From assembly GCA_905221605.1 (NCBI GenBank), contig CAJNDS010001613.1, positions 719,733 through 773,378 on the forward strand: a stretch of DNA of 53,646 bases. The letters run 5' to 3'. This DNA is from Symbiodinium natans. Lineage: Eukaryota; Sar; Dinophyceae; Suessiales; Symbiodiniaceae. Positions 34,028 to 46,145 of the stretch are shown in pieces (within the stretch, counting starts at the first letter, position 1; every line of letters starts with the position of its first letter). The position numbers were made by a program, and so were the translations under genes. The notes beneath the pieces are model-generated. The model was not told where the DNA came from. It was given only the letters and a program-made list of their open reading frames with translations, and did no database searches.

Positions 34028-34071
34028 CACACGCACACGCACACATGCGCACATGCGCACACACACACACA
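33804..34071. repeat. Compound microsatellite (GA)n-(CA)n-(CACG)n-(CA)n
   Basis: A GA run (33804-33867) passes directly into a CA run (33867-33894), then into more than 120 nt of CACG tetranucleotide units (to about 34030), then mixed CA/CACATGCG units to 34071. The frames through it on both strands are repeat artefacts (poly His-Thr-Arg or Val-Cys-Ala). Confidence 0.97.
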
Positions 34072-34770
34072 CAGGCCTGTCCGGAAGTTCTCTAAGGCGG
34101 AGCAGAGATGCCGCCGAGGTCGAACGAGCAGTCCATGAGTGTTGTTTTGCTCAGAGCGATGCAAGCGCAGAAGCCACACCCAAGCAGAGATTGAAACAAC
34201 TGCTCCGCTCAGGCAAGAGTTAGAACTCTGGCTTTGCGGCACGTACCCTAGCGGTGCCTTTACCTTCAGGGGGGGTTGAGATGTGTTGTGAGAATTTGCG
34301 AGATCTTGTCCGATGACTATTTGAACGTCTTTGTGACTGAGGCCTGCTGTGGTAAAACCGGCACTCGCTCCCGCAAAAACAGCAGCAGCCAGGGCCCCAA
34401 GCACATTTTTGCAGGGGCCATGCTGCACCATACTATGTATGCTCATGACTTCATGGTGATGCGCGGGCGTGTGCAGATGTCACGTTATCAGGACTTGGCC
34501 AAGGAAAAGGCAGAGTTCGAGGAATTCTGCAAGGTTGGGGCTGTTTCTCCAGATCCATTGATGCATGTGGTTGCCAATCAGACCCATTAACCTACCTAGC
34601 TTCGCAAGATGCCGATAGTGCACAGTGCCCAGCCTCCTCGGCCTCTCGCCCTCGTCTCCCATTTGGTTCAAGCGGTAGATACACTGTAGATGTGCCGGCA
34701 AAATGTGGCAAAATATCGCTCAACTGATTAGACAGCTTTCGGTCAAGCTCAGACTGCGGGTGTGATCGCC
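34072..34770. other. No certain gene; possible upstream exon
   Basis: A plus-strand stretch at about 34340-34590 reads GPKHIFAGAMLHHTMYAHDF and then KEKAEFEEFCKVGAV. It looks coding and could be an upstream exon of the EF-hand gene. No junction was identified and no family recognised. Confidence 0.35.
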
Positions 34771-37700
34771 ATGCGGCCGATTCCAGAGCAGCCACTATCA
34801 GAAGCTCACCAACTTGTGCTGCAAGCCTTCCAGAGTGTGTTTGCAGAGGACGAGACTGTGGTTGGCCATCCGGCTGTACTGAGAAGGTAAACCGGTAAAC
34901 CGTTAACCCTCATTCCGTGACGACTCGTTCGAGATGAACCCGGTTTCCGTTGCATTTGATTTGGGGTCATGACTGCGAGTCTGAGATTCTTGGTGAGGAC
35001 TTGGGACAGGCTTGGAGACATCCTTGAACATGTGTCCGCACGTTGGCGTCTCTAAGGAAAGAACGTGATTCGCCAAGTGTTGGTGGAGGTGGGTGTCGCG
35101 GAGGAGCCAGGGCTCAAATGGTTTATCATGGGCTTCAATCCCTGTGCCATCTGTTGGACGGCTGAACTTCGCACAAGATCGGGCCAATATAGTAATATCG
35201 GGGCAGTTCCTCAATTTGTGCGTGCATCCCATGACAGGATGAGGCGGACACCATGCTCGCACTCGTCAACACAGGCAGTGACAAGGTGTGCTACCGCGAG
35301 TTCTTCCAGTTCATGTTTCAGGAACAGGCCTGCCACGTGAGTACTGTCATGCAGCAGCATGCAGCGAGCACAGAGTTTCGCATTCTGAAAATTCTGTTTC
35401 GAGGGCTGTTGCACTTCGCATCCACTGTACTGTCGAGGAAGCCATCATGCCTCCGCTGAGACGCAAAGTGCTCCTTGGCTGGATGTAGGATGTGGCTGGC
35501 CATGTCGCTAGGCTGTGCTTCGCTGGACGTCGATTGAATGGTAGCCAATTAGCGCATGGTCCTGGTCATTCAAGCTACATTTGCTTCTTTCCATGGGATT
35601 CATGATGTGAACTGAGGTCCAAGCAGGTGCCTTGAACAGCAGATTCTGATGAGGGACTGGCCGGACTGGCCATAGTGAGAGACATTCCAGCGAAATCTGT
35701 CTCAGGTTGAAGAGCCTTTTCTTTGCAGTTACTTCCGGCGCGTTTTTGAGACGATCGGTGGCACGAAAAAAGACGGTGGAGAGAGCGGACTCACCAAGAC
35801 GCAGCTGAGGGAGGCAGGACAGATCAGAACAGCCTGTTCTGCGCGCTGTCTGCGCACTCTTTGCGCATTGTTTGCATGAGCACGTGAGCCAAGTCGAGGC
35901 CTTGGAAGGCTTTGAGATGAGCCTCCCTGGCATTAACACCCAGATCGAAGATGTGGTCGCTGCTTCGCAGCATTGCGCTTGCTGCTTTTTCCTGCGTTCC
36001 GCGCTTGCCTTGCCAAGCTGTGAGATGTTGTGAGGCTCGCATCTTCGAGGAAATCGACCACAACGGCGACAGCGAAATATGCTGGAACGATTTTCAGAAG
36101 TGGCTACTTCGCTGGAACGTCCCTCACGACGACAGCGAAGATGCGGCCAGATCCTTGTTCACGTTTCTCGACCGAGACGGAAGCGGTCGCATTGATGCAC
36201 AAGAGATGATGGACGCACTGATGCTGTTGAGCGAGTTTGAATCCAAGCTTGATGGATCACTGAGCGTGGCCAGGCTGCTTAAGTCGACCACCTTACTGCA
36301 AAAATTGTACTGGATTCTACGTGTTGCCCAGGGTTGAGCAAGAGCTGGATCTAAGGTCACCCATGCTGAAGCAGGCCAGATCATTCGCGACCTGGACCCA
36401 GATGGAGAAGGAGGAATTGATTACCACACCTTTCTGGAAGTGCTGCACGCTGCGCGAAGCGGCAAGCCTGACAGCTCGAACCGACCGCCGCACCTGGTAT
36501 TAAACTTCGACGTCAACAACACAGTGGTCATGCTGGACTCAGCCACCGGCGCGGATTCCAAGGGGCTCATATCCATGGTGCTCTCGAACTCTGCCTGGGG
36601 CGTGATCGACTTTGAAGAGGGAAAGCCGGAAAAGCCGGGAAAACCGACTCAGTGGTCGGTGAAGGCACCAGAGCTGTCCCCAACGTGCCCTGAGACAGGT
36701 CTTCGAACGTACTCCGAGTTCGTTGTGTTGCAGAACCCATTCCCAGACTCGGCTGCCTTCACGGACAAGGCTGAACTTCGAGCTGCGGTTGAGGGAGTGA
36801 AGGCAAGTCGCCGGAAAGCCCTGTGGTCTTTCACAGATCCCGGCATGCCTGGAGAGGCCTCGATGTTTGCACTATTTTGATTGCAACATTGCAACGAGTG
36901 GGTTGCGCACGAAACTCTTAAGCAGGCTTTGCTTGACTTGTCATTGTATTGAACAATGGTAGTTGTACAAGCCAACCCAGATGGACATGATTGGATTTAG
37001 CTGAAGTATGAATCCAAGATCGGGGAATGCACCCATCATAGACACAGCACCTCTTTTATCTTTTGCTTCTGTCTCAAGGTCACTATAGGGCATCCTCGAA
37101 ACAGTGTTGTTTAAGTGCTGCAGCTTGGGAAGACAAGGTGGACCTCAATATCTTGAACTAGGACTCAGATAAGATGATTAGAGCATGGTTTCGTTCCTAT
37201 TGGACCTGCATTGTGTCTGTGTGTTCCTTCGCACCTTCACACTGTGCCCAAGAATATGGGCATCGTCCAACTGCTGTATCTTGCGTTCGGTTGGGTGACG
37301 TACTGGCCGCACTGGCGCTCGCCGCTAGTCTCGCTAGACGTGTTTGCCTCGCAAATACCGCTGCCCCATGTTTGCATTATCTGCACAAGTAGGGAAGCAC
37401 ATGTAGGAGGTCCTGAAAATACAACGATTACACATGCACGACGATGTTCCTTTCTGGCCTGAAAAGTTAAGACTTGAAGAGTCGTAGCAGGCTGGAAATT
37501 CAGTAAATTTGAAAGTGAGGTTGATGCCTTCTGGGGTTCACTGAGTTCACCTCTCAAAATTGCCATAAGTAGAGCTCTTTTGACTTTGTAAGCAGTGCTT
37601 TCAAGACACGCTGAAGGCCTTCCAGCAAGATCTGGCCAAGATGCAGGAGCAGCTGCTTCTGCCTGAAGAAGTCCGAGGCACACAGCCTGCAAAAGATGCA

Positions 37701-40700
37701 GGTCTGGGCGGGCAGTCGGTGCAACTCCTTCCTTCATTCCTGCATTTGCTGCGACTGCCAGCTGAAGTGGGCCTAGATTCGATTTTGTTTTTCGTAGAAT
37801 AGAGTATAGTAGAATAAAGCCTCATACAAGCTCAGAAGTATTCCCAGCTTTCAAGGAGAGCTGAAGCGAAAGGGGAGAAGTTTCACGTTGATCTTTCGCA
37901 CCTTTGGCCAAGATCTCCCACAGCTGCGCCAGGAGACACGGCTAGACTGGATGGTTCTAGTAGCAGCATATGCCCGCATAGCTTCAGTGGCTGTTTTGCG
38001 GGCTGAGGAGGTGGAGGCCCTTTGCGAAGGATGGCACCCCCTATTCCAGAAGGAAGACGTCGTCGTCTTGGACGGGTCGGCTGCCTTGCAGCAGCCCATC
38101 AGGTTTGGTTCAATTGGCTCCTGAGCTGCGAGAATGGCGAAGAATGAGTCTCTCGCACACCTGCCAGGATGGACAGGCAGACTACCGCATGAGCTTCGAC
38201 ACAACGAATGGGTGCGGAACGTTCTTCCGCAACCCTTTGGAAGGTGACCTAATCGTCGGGCGCTGAAGGGTGGAACATGTTGGAATTGAACCGAGTTGGT
38301 TGCACTTGCACATCAGCAACATGCCTGAGACATGTTTCTCTGGGTGCTGGAACATAGATGCAGTAGATGAGGCACTGGCAATGGGGACTGTGCAGCAGCC
38401 AAAGAAACTGGAGGAGGGCCTTGAGTTCTGGAAGGACAAAGAAGGTGTTCAGATGTTCGAAGGCCCAGATTGCACTGTTCTTTAGGCATGCTTGTGTGCT
38501 CAACGTGTGCATTGCCACTCTGCGGTCACTGCAAGGGGTGCATCAAGTCTTCAAACACTACACGGAACTCTCCTCCAAATGCTGCACGGTGGCGCTTCGC
38601 GACTTTTACCCGGGTGACCTGGCATGATGTTTGCTTCCGATTGCGTATCGAAGGCCGAGGGTATCCTGCTAGCTAGATAAATTTGGGGGTATCCGGAAGA
38701 CTGCGGAGATTTTGGTCGGGGACCCTGGAAAGAGAATACGCTCTCACGGTCTTGACAACAACAACAACAACAAGTCTTTAGGGCTTAGGGTTTAGGGTTG
38801 GAAGCTTCGAGAGAGCCCTGCTGCAAAAAAGGTTTTTAGGGCTTGCGGTTTAGATCTTTCAAGAGTTCTAGTTCGTATGTCTCTTCAATCAGGTTTCCGA
38901 GTCAGGACCCAGTAGCTGATGATTGGCTGCATCGTTCAGTCACACAAGCTGAGCACAAACCGGGCGAGAAGTGTTTGGACAAGGCTGCTGCAAAAGAGCT
39001 GCTGTTTTTAGCTTAGGGTGAAGGGCTTAGGGCGTTGCGTTAAGGCTTAAGGGCTTAGGAGGGCTTTTGAGTTTAGGGGGTTACGGGTTTAGGTCCCGAA
39101 GCCTGACTCAGATTCAAAGAGGACCCTGAACCTTCAACCCATTCAACCCCAAACCCTCAAGTGATGTTAGGTCTGATTGTGTCGATAGACTGGGTGTCGA
39201 CGGGTCCAAATACACTCGCATGTGTTCGGTGTATCCTGTTGTAGACTAGTTCGCTTCTGTCATTCTTGTCTGATTGCGTGTCTGATTGCGTGCGTGGGTG
39301 GGTGGGTGGGTGGGTGTGTGTGTGTGTGTGGCCTTTCGCCGGAGCCTACTCGCGTGTGCCATTGTGAGGGTCGTGCGGATCGCAGTCAAAAACAAGCACC
39401 AAAAACCTACACAAGCTCCAAGAAAAACGAACAGAGTGCAAATGCAACTAGACGGTTCTTGGAGCTTTCAGGATTTTGGGGTTCGTAGATTATTGATGAC
39501 CCGTTTAGGGTGCTTAGGTTCTTCAGGTTTGTTAAGACTTTAAGGGCCAGGAATTTAGGGTTTCTTGTTTAGGGTTTTGGAGTTTGCGGACCCTTAATAT
39601 TTTTGTTTAACGAGGCTTTACGGGCTCAGAATTTTTAAGGTTTGGATTTTAGGGTTTAGGGTTCTTAGGTTTGAAGGGTTGTCTGGGTGTGCGTACGGTT
39701 TAGGGCCTGTAGGCTTTGGTGTTTTTTAGGGGTTGGGGGGCCTTAATCAGATCTTGGGTCTTTGAGCTTTAGGAGTTTAGGATTCCGTGCTTTATGTTTA
39801 GTTCTTGTGAGTTCTTTTTTGCTTCATGGTTTAGGGTTTGTAACACCTCAGATTTGTGGTTTTGGGTCGATAAGGCTTTGAGGGTTCAAGGTGCATGAAT
39901 TTAGCGCTTGGGGCTTCGGTTTTAGATCGGGGATTGTAGAGTGGTCAGAGTTTGGGGTTTGGGCTTTGTGGGCATGTGATTATTGATTAGGGTCATTTCC
40001 GGCCAGGACATCACAGCCCGGATGCAACAAAAAGAGTCTTTGAAGTTAAAAATCTGGGTTTCGTGCTTAGGGGTGGAGGGTTTGGAGGGGTTTGCACTGT
40101 TTGTGTTTGAAGGCTTTAGACTTTGTTGTTGTTTTGGGCCCTTGGTGTCGTTAGGGTTTTCGGGCTCCATGTAAGGTTGAGTTCTTTTTATATATTTTTT
40201 CGGGTGGTACTGGTTCAGAGTGTTGTCGTTTCGTCGATTCGGGGTCTTTGTCTTTAGGGCTTTTCGGGTTTTAGGGTTGCGCGTTTAGGGTTTTGAGGGG
40301 TTTGGGTTTGAGAGCGAAGGTTGTTCAAACGTTCTTTGGGCTGTTAGGGTTTAAGGGGAGGGCATAGACTTTCGGGTCTAGTGTTTGCACGTTTTCTTTT
40401 TCTTGGGGGTCGGGAGGAGGGCGGGGGAGTCAGGGTAACAGGGGCCTTGGGTTTTTTGCGGGCTTTGACGGGCTTTCAGGGCGTTTAGACTTAAAACCTT
40501 CAACTTAATCTTTAAAGTTCAACCTCAACTTGGGGCTTGTAGGCCTTCAATTGTGTTTTTGGGTTTCGTGGCTTTAGGATTTTTCAGGTTTAGGGTGTTG
40601 TGAGTTTTCAGGGCTTTGAGGGTTTTGCATCAGGTTGGACGGGTTTGAGAGGGTTTTGAGAAGGCTTTGAGAGGGTTTTCCGGGCTTGACGGTTTTCAGC

Positions 40701-42330
40701 GTTTTAGGCCCTGGGGGGTTTGGGACTTGTAGGCTCTTGATTAGTTTCATGGTTTGGTGTCTTTGGGGTTTCTCGGGTTTTCAGCGTTCTCAATCTTAAA
40801 GTTTTCTTTTTTAAGGGTTTGTTTTATTCGGCTTTGTGGGCTTTCAGATTGCGTTTGTAGGCGTTTTGGGTTTCGGGTTTCGGGTTTGGGGCTGTGTGTA
40901 TAAAACAATAAAACAGCTGAGATCAGATCAGAGAGTCGAATCAGATCGACAGTATTTCGGGCTGGGGCTTTGGAGCCATCAGGCAACTCTCAGAAACTGT
41001 CGGCTCCAGAGCCCCAGAGCGAAACAGCGAAACACTGTTGATCTGATTTGACTCGACCAAACCTGATCTAATCTGATCGCAGCTGAGCGGCGTGCAATGC
41101 TGTGGTAACCTGGTCTGATCTGTCTTTTCAGTAGCCATGTCCGACTCGTGTTCAGTATCTACGCTAGGCGGCTGCGCTGTGCCTTTGCCGTGTTCTCATG
41201 GTGATGCCATGCAAGTTGTCGTGGATCTGTTCTTGTTTAATGCAGAGATTTTGGTCTTGGTGCCTGCTTTTTGCTTTTGGTGCGTGGTATGCATTATTTG
41301 CGACCGGGTCGTGTTCGCTACTGAAGGAAGAAGTCCTTTTTCCGACTGTCGCTAGTTTAGCTACGTATGCTCCGTGTACGAGAGGCGGATCAGGAGCTCG
41401 TCGACCCGTCAACCCCCAAAAGTAGTATTAAGAACATTGTTAAAGATGCCCCTGATACTAAGTTAAGCGGCACAACATTGTTGTTGTCATTACCGCTACA
41501 GTTGGGCTGCATCGTATGTTTCACGGACTGACGCGTCGAGGTTGGTATCATGCCATGTCAAACTAGCTAGACTAGCTGGCTGCTGGTAGGTGGTTTTGCG
41601 TGCAGGGTAATATCAGTACGACGAACACCCATCCCGGCATGGCAACGCCTGTTCTGCGAGCACGTCCTTCCCCGAAACCAGTCTGGTTTCCCACTCCGGG
41701 GGGGCGGGTTTGCGCGCAAGTGTTGTAGCGACTAGAGACTTGGCGAGGATGGGCGGCAGCCAATTCAACATCCGCTGGTGGAAAGCCCTTCTTCCTGGGC
41801 AGACTCGACCCGGCTCAGCATTGCATCTTCTTTGACGACCACATCTCCCCGCTCGACCCAAAAATTGTGGTCGCTTGCATGGAAGTCCCTTCTGACAAGT
41901 TCCCTACACTTCCCTACTGTCCGATGAGGCCCTACAGTGTGACGTCCCTAAGACGAGTCGTGCGAGTCAGCCTGAAATTTTTGAGAAGTGCCTCTCCGCG
42001 CTTCCGCATCCCAAGGATCCGATCGATGCACACTTGTGGCCACGAAGGTTCAGCAGCGGTCAGGTCTACGGTGTCCACTTGGTACAAGCTCAGCCCTTGC
42101 TTTCAATTCGTGACAGGAGCTCTCTCTTTTTCAAGGGTTTCCTGCATCATTTGCAATCATTCGCCTCTGCTCCGTGTTGCAGACCTCCAAGTCCCTCCAG
42201 GAACTACTTCGTCAAATGCATCGAGGATTGCGAGACGGCGAGGGCCGCCAAGCTGGAGCGCTGGCACAAGCTGAAGCGCATGGTGGGAGATCTGGACGGA
42301 GTCCGCAAGGCATCGGCCCCAGCCAAGTAT
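34771..42330 (+). CDS. EF-hand protein fused to HAD-like domain
   Basis: A probable calcium sensor joined to a hydrolase-like domain. EF-hand signs: NTGSDKVCYREFFQFMF (exon from 35238), DHNGDSEICWNDF and DRDGSGRIDAQEM (exon from 36035), and DLDPDGEGGIDYHTF (exon from 36356). The 36356 exon continues into LNFDVNNTVVMLD, resembling HAD motif I (Asp-x-Asn here). Later exons: about 37595-37752 (LLPSFLHLLR), 37856-37932 (GRSFTLIFRTFGQDLP, a motif II-like position), 38008 onward (ALCEGWHPLF), about 38180 (DYRMSFDTTNGCGTFFR), about 38372-38462 (GTVQQPKKLEEGLEFW), 38536-38613 (TVALRDFYPG), 41748 onward (GKPFFLGRLDPAQHCIFFDD, a motif IV-like DD), about 41940-42116 (VYGVHLVQAQPLLSIRD) and 42201 onward (NYFVKCIEDCETARAAKLER). 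Donors are GC (38463), GA (37753, 37933, 42117) and GT (38614). The ATG at 34771 is tentative. The C-terminus may run to about 42496 (WFSDPGARAAMWFVPKEYLP). Activity is inferred. Confidence 0.75.
38755..38773. repeat. (CAA)n microsatellite
   Basis: A short ACA/CAA trinucleotide run at the left edge of the telomere-like tract. Confidence 0.9.
38774..40880. repeat. Degenerate TTTAGGG telomere-like tract
   Basis: About 2.1 kb rich in TTTAGGG, TTAGGG, CTTAGGG and TTTGAGGG words on the plus strand. Some tandem pairs are clean (38781-38797 and 39652-39664), separated by diverged G/T-rich sequence. TTTAGGG is the plant-type telomere unit, also reported for dinoflagellates. The tract lies wholly inside the intron 38614-41747 and includes a GGGT/GT microsatellite at about 39294-39330. 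No coding signal is present. Confidence 0.8.
40914..41085. repeat. Imperfect inverted repeat (fold-back element)
   Basis: The left arm (40914-40977, starting CAGCTGAGATCAGATCAGAG and ending CTTTGGAGCC) pairs with the right arm (41002-41085, starting GGCTCCAGAGCCCCAG and ending GATCGCAGCTG) around a loop of about 24 nt. Blocks such as GAGTCGAATCAGATCGACAGT against its near-complement at about 41034-41055 pair with few mismatches. A bulge of about 8 nt and a few extra bases separate the blocks. It resembles a small fold-back or MITE-type element. No flanking duplication was identified. Confidence 0.75.
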
Positions 42331-42496
42331 TTCCACATGACCAGAGTACACGATCGCGCTTGTGGCCCAGGTCCTCGCGGGCTTCATATACACATCAGTT
42401 CCGAGCCAGAAAGTGGTTTTCAGACCCTGGAGCTCGAGCCGCGATGTGGTTCGTGCCCAAAGAGTACCTACCTTCGAGGAGCGCTCGTGAAATGCG

Positions 42497-45400
42497 GTCC
42501 ACATCACTAGATCATGCCAGGCCCAGTCATTCAGCAATGCTGCGTTGCAAGTGTCCGCGCGCAGGATGTCTAACGCCTGTGTCTCTGATGGTGCCGCTCA
42601 CCGCTCTCGAGTCCAACGGCCATGCTGGTATAACATTGTTGCTGATAGGTATGGTCCGGTCCGGTACTGTACAGTAGGATACACGCAAGTACAATAACAA
42701 TCTCAACATTATGCCAGCCCATTGATTCTCAGATGCTTTCGCATCAGACACTTGGAATTTACGCGCACAAGTACCAAGAAACTTGGTTTCCAGTTTTTTG
42801 CGATCTGTTTCCAAGAGGGAGCATGGGAGTAAAGACCCCAACAAAACTGTGGGGCAGTTCGACGGCCTGGCGAAAGCCATAGGTGGTTCCTGGAATTACG
42901 GGAGCTGCACCGCATGGCTCCGCATGGCTATGTCGGGCATCAGTAGGCGAGCTGAGCGATACCAGCTCTGAGATTGTTTTCCAACCATGACATGCGGGTT
43001 GCTTTCACTGAGGGTCCCTGGCCGAGAGCTTCGTAACAAGGAATGTAAAGCAACTACCTACAAGGGGACCTGGTTTCATTGAAGCAACCCCTAGATGCAT
43101 CCGGCAACTTCGAAGAAGCTGCTAGAGTCGAGAATCATCATACTAGAACGCAAGTAAACTTGTCCGTGTCCAGCTTTTGAATATAGACCTAGACGTGCCC
43201 AGCAGGCGTATGGTACTACATCTAGCCTAGTTGATGCTGCCGAGGGCGTCGCCTCGATATTTTCTCGAGCTGTTGTGTTCTTGCGCTTGGTTTGGTTCTG
43301 CTGACGAGAACCACTCTTTTCGTGATGCCGAATTGCTTTTTCCTGCTGCACCAGTCGTTTCGAAGTTGATGTGTTAGCCTTTTGCTTCTTGGCTTGCTGC
43401 CTCGTGGGCTCCTCGGCATTTCTTGCTGATGTGTGTGGTGTAGAAGTTAACGTTGCGGTTCCACGTGTGTCGTCATGGGTCTTCTCTTTTCCGAGCAGCT
43501 GGATATCCTCTGTCAGAATGAATGCTATCTCCACTCGTTGCAAAACATAACGACAAAGTGTAGTCGGTAGCCTGCTTACTCACCCGCAGGCCCAAGCGAT
43601 GATGCAAGAGCGGGCGCTGGTTCCATCTGCGAGAAGCTTTGTGCAAGCTGGTGGGACAGTCCTGTGGAGTGGAGCATTTGAGCCAGGGATAAGTTTAATC
43701 AGGGCTTCCCCCTGAACCTCCCTTACAAATGTCAACCTCTTTTTGACCCTCAGGCTGACCCGGCAAAGCCATCTCCCGTGCTGGCGCCTGATCCTGAGAC
43801 AAACAACACGCAAACAACCTTTTTTCCAAGTCAGTCTTCTGTTACATGTGGTCACTAAGCTGAACTTAGCATAATGTTTTGTACTTCCGGCTTTGTGCTT
43901 TGGGTTTTGACAGCTTAACTGTGCAAGGCTACGGGGGGACGGCGCAGACAATGGATCTAGAGCAGGATAGAGCGAAACTGTGGTGGACACGAGCACGAGC
44001 GTCAACATAGGATGATTTTTAATGCTCTTGATGGTCGAAAAAGTTTGGAGGGGCCGTCAAAACATTGGCCTCACAGAGAAACCAACCATCGGCTAGTATT
44101 AAAAAGTGCGGGTTGCATGGGCCACTTTGGCAAAATTCGTTGATCTTCGTAGTGTGTCAGTTGTTTGTTTTAGATCCTGGTGGCTTGCAGATACAGAGAA
44201 GGGCAGGGGCCACGAACTCATGACGATGCAGCAGTGGTCGTACTGATTCAGAAGGCTGGGCAACTTTGGCGGTCGTGCCGCCGGCCAGGGCGCTCCGGGT
44301 CAGAATGACCAGCCTGCACCTCAGAGTGTGCCTTTCGCACAAGGATTTCGGCCGATAGGCCTCCCTCCTTCGCATCTGCCTGCGGTTGTTCTCCAAGGAT
44401 ATCCCTGTTCTGTAGAGCCAGTGGCTGGAAACTCAGAGCATCATCCGCCATGACTCATGACTGCATGCAATGACTGCATGCAGACATCTGCAGACTGTAC
44501 CCTTAGGAGTGGACCAGCGAGCCGAGATCAGCTTGCGGGGTCTGCCAGCATCTGTCTGAGCTACAGCGGCCCTGCATGGCCCTGCATGACCCTGCATGGC
44601 CCTGCTGTTTTCAGTGCGGAGTTGCTGTGGCCATTTGTGGAGGTCCACTTGGCTGCGGAAATCATGGCTGGAGGGCACGCCAAGACTGGCTGAACCGAGC
44701 ATGCGATCATTGAACGTTCAGATATTGCTGACTGTTGCAGCTGACAGCACGCCAGGCCCCTTCTCGGTGTCAACAGTTCGGCTGTCTTGATGGCACAAAT
44801 TCACAAGGCCTGCGCACATTTTATCATCGCACTGTTTGTTGGGCATACGTTTCTAGCATGTGCATAAACTCAAGGCAGATCTGTAAATGGCTCATCTGTG
44901 CCTGAAGGCAGAGGCGTTGAGCATGGACCCTGGATTCATGCAAAGCTGAAAGATGGGACGGTGCATGTCGAAGGCTTTGGGTAAACAAGTTGTGCTGGTA
45001 CACTTGCTGAGGCCGTACCAAGAATCTGTCTCTTGGCAACACTGCAGCCGTCCAGGCTGCCCAAGCTGCCGGGTGAGCCCTCCCTCCATTAGCTTCTTCT
45101 GCAGTTTTTGTTTCTTTTGACCATGCTTCCCTGATTGTTCACGGATCGGGTTGATACAGAGCCCCACATCCATCGTCTGATAGCTCCTTGGCTCAGCTAA
45201 ATCAAAGCCTACCCGGCACTGTTACGGCAGCGTGACTTGGCTGCAGTCGTTGGGCACCTTGGTATTCGGACGAGCTGCATTGACAATTTGTTGAGTCTTC
45301 GGACTACATCTTTCAAAGCTAGCGTAAAGGTTTGTCAGCGGAAGCTCGGGGCGTTTGTGCTCAAGTTTTAGTGGAAAAGGTTCAGGTGCTGTGTTGTATA

Positions 45401-46145
45401 GGATCACGTTTGTAAGTCAGTCCGTTTTGGTATATCGCTTGGGGCACAGCCCGGGGTTTCTCCAAAGGTGGCCAGGCCGAGGAACACCGAGGAACACGCC
45501 ATCCCTCCCCAGATCACAAAAAACGCGCAGAAATTCTTTAAAGCTCTCTGTTTGGCAAGAAAAGGCCTACATTGAACATGAGTTACTGGAAACGGCGGGA
45601 GAGCGGTTTTTCCGAGCGGTACACTGAGGTGCACATTTGGGGGGGTCCTTGGGCCCACGAGGCGAATTTGTTCCCGAGCCTCAGGTCTCCGGTCTTCTCA
45701 AAGTTTCGAAGCGATCATCGGCGATCATGCTGAGGCCTGTGAGGGATGTGTGTTCTGGAGTTGCTCGGCATGAAAAACTCAGGCGGTTCTCAGTGCCAGG
45801 CTGATGAAGTCGTTGCCACTTCTAGCCTTGGTAACCGCCACCTACGCTATTCGTGATGATGTTGACGAGCACTGGCTGAATCTCCATGCCGCGTCCTGAG
45901 GTCAACGAGAAACGTTCCACATTCATGCGTAGATAGTCGGGCCAGACATCAAACGCTGAGCCTTTGCAGACAGTAGTCAGACAGTTGCGAGATTCAGGCG
46001 GAGTGTCGACAAAGAGCCTTTGTATTGTTGGCGGCTCAAGCCCTGCACTGATGCATGTTTGGGCTGGGAAGCAGCCTGCGGCATGTTGCATAGCAGATGC
46101 AGTGCTTTGTAGGTTGTCTCCGTGCCTGGCTTCACATTGAGAAGC
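42497..46145. other. 3.6 kb without a certain gene
   Basis: No domain was recognised on either strand apart from a polar minus-strand frame listed separately. A 10-nt unit CCCTGCATGG repeats about three and a half times at 44570-44605. A short plus-strand stretch at about 45545-45625 (WQEKAYIEHELLETAGERFF) looks coding and could be an upstream exon of the nucleotidase-like gene. Confidence 0.4.
43091..43543 (-). CDS. Hypothetical polar Lys/Thr/Gln-rich frame
   Basis: A 150-codon minus-strand frame beginning MQRVEIAFILTEDIQLLGKE and continuing through a polar stretch (RQQAKKQKANTSTSKRLVQQ). It has no hydrophobic core or recognisable motif. Composition is not that of a random shadow frame, since no recognised gene overlaps it. 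It runs opposite to all recognised genes. It may be a disordered-protein exon or chance. Confidence 0.25.
   Translation of the reverse strand: MQRVEIAFILTEDIQLLGKEKTHDDTRGTATLTSTPHTSARNAEEPTRQQAKKQKANTSTSKRLVQQEKAIRHHEKSGSRQQNQTKRKNTTARENIEATPSAASTRLDVVPYACWARLGLYSKAGHGQVYLRSSMMILDSSSFFEVAGCI

Noticed and set aside
33595-34446. Long minus-strand frame with poly Val-Cys-Ala-Arg and poly Ser-Leu
   Set aside because: Its core is the GA/CA/CACG microsatellite translated; the flanks show no motif.
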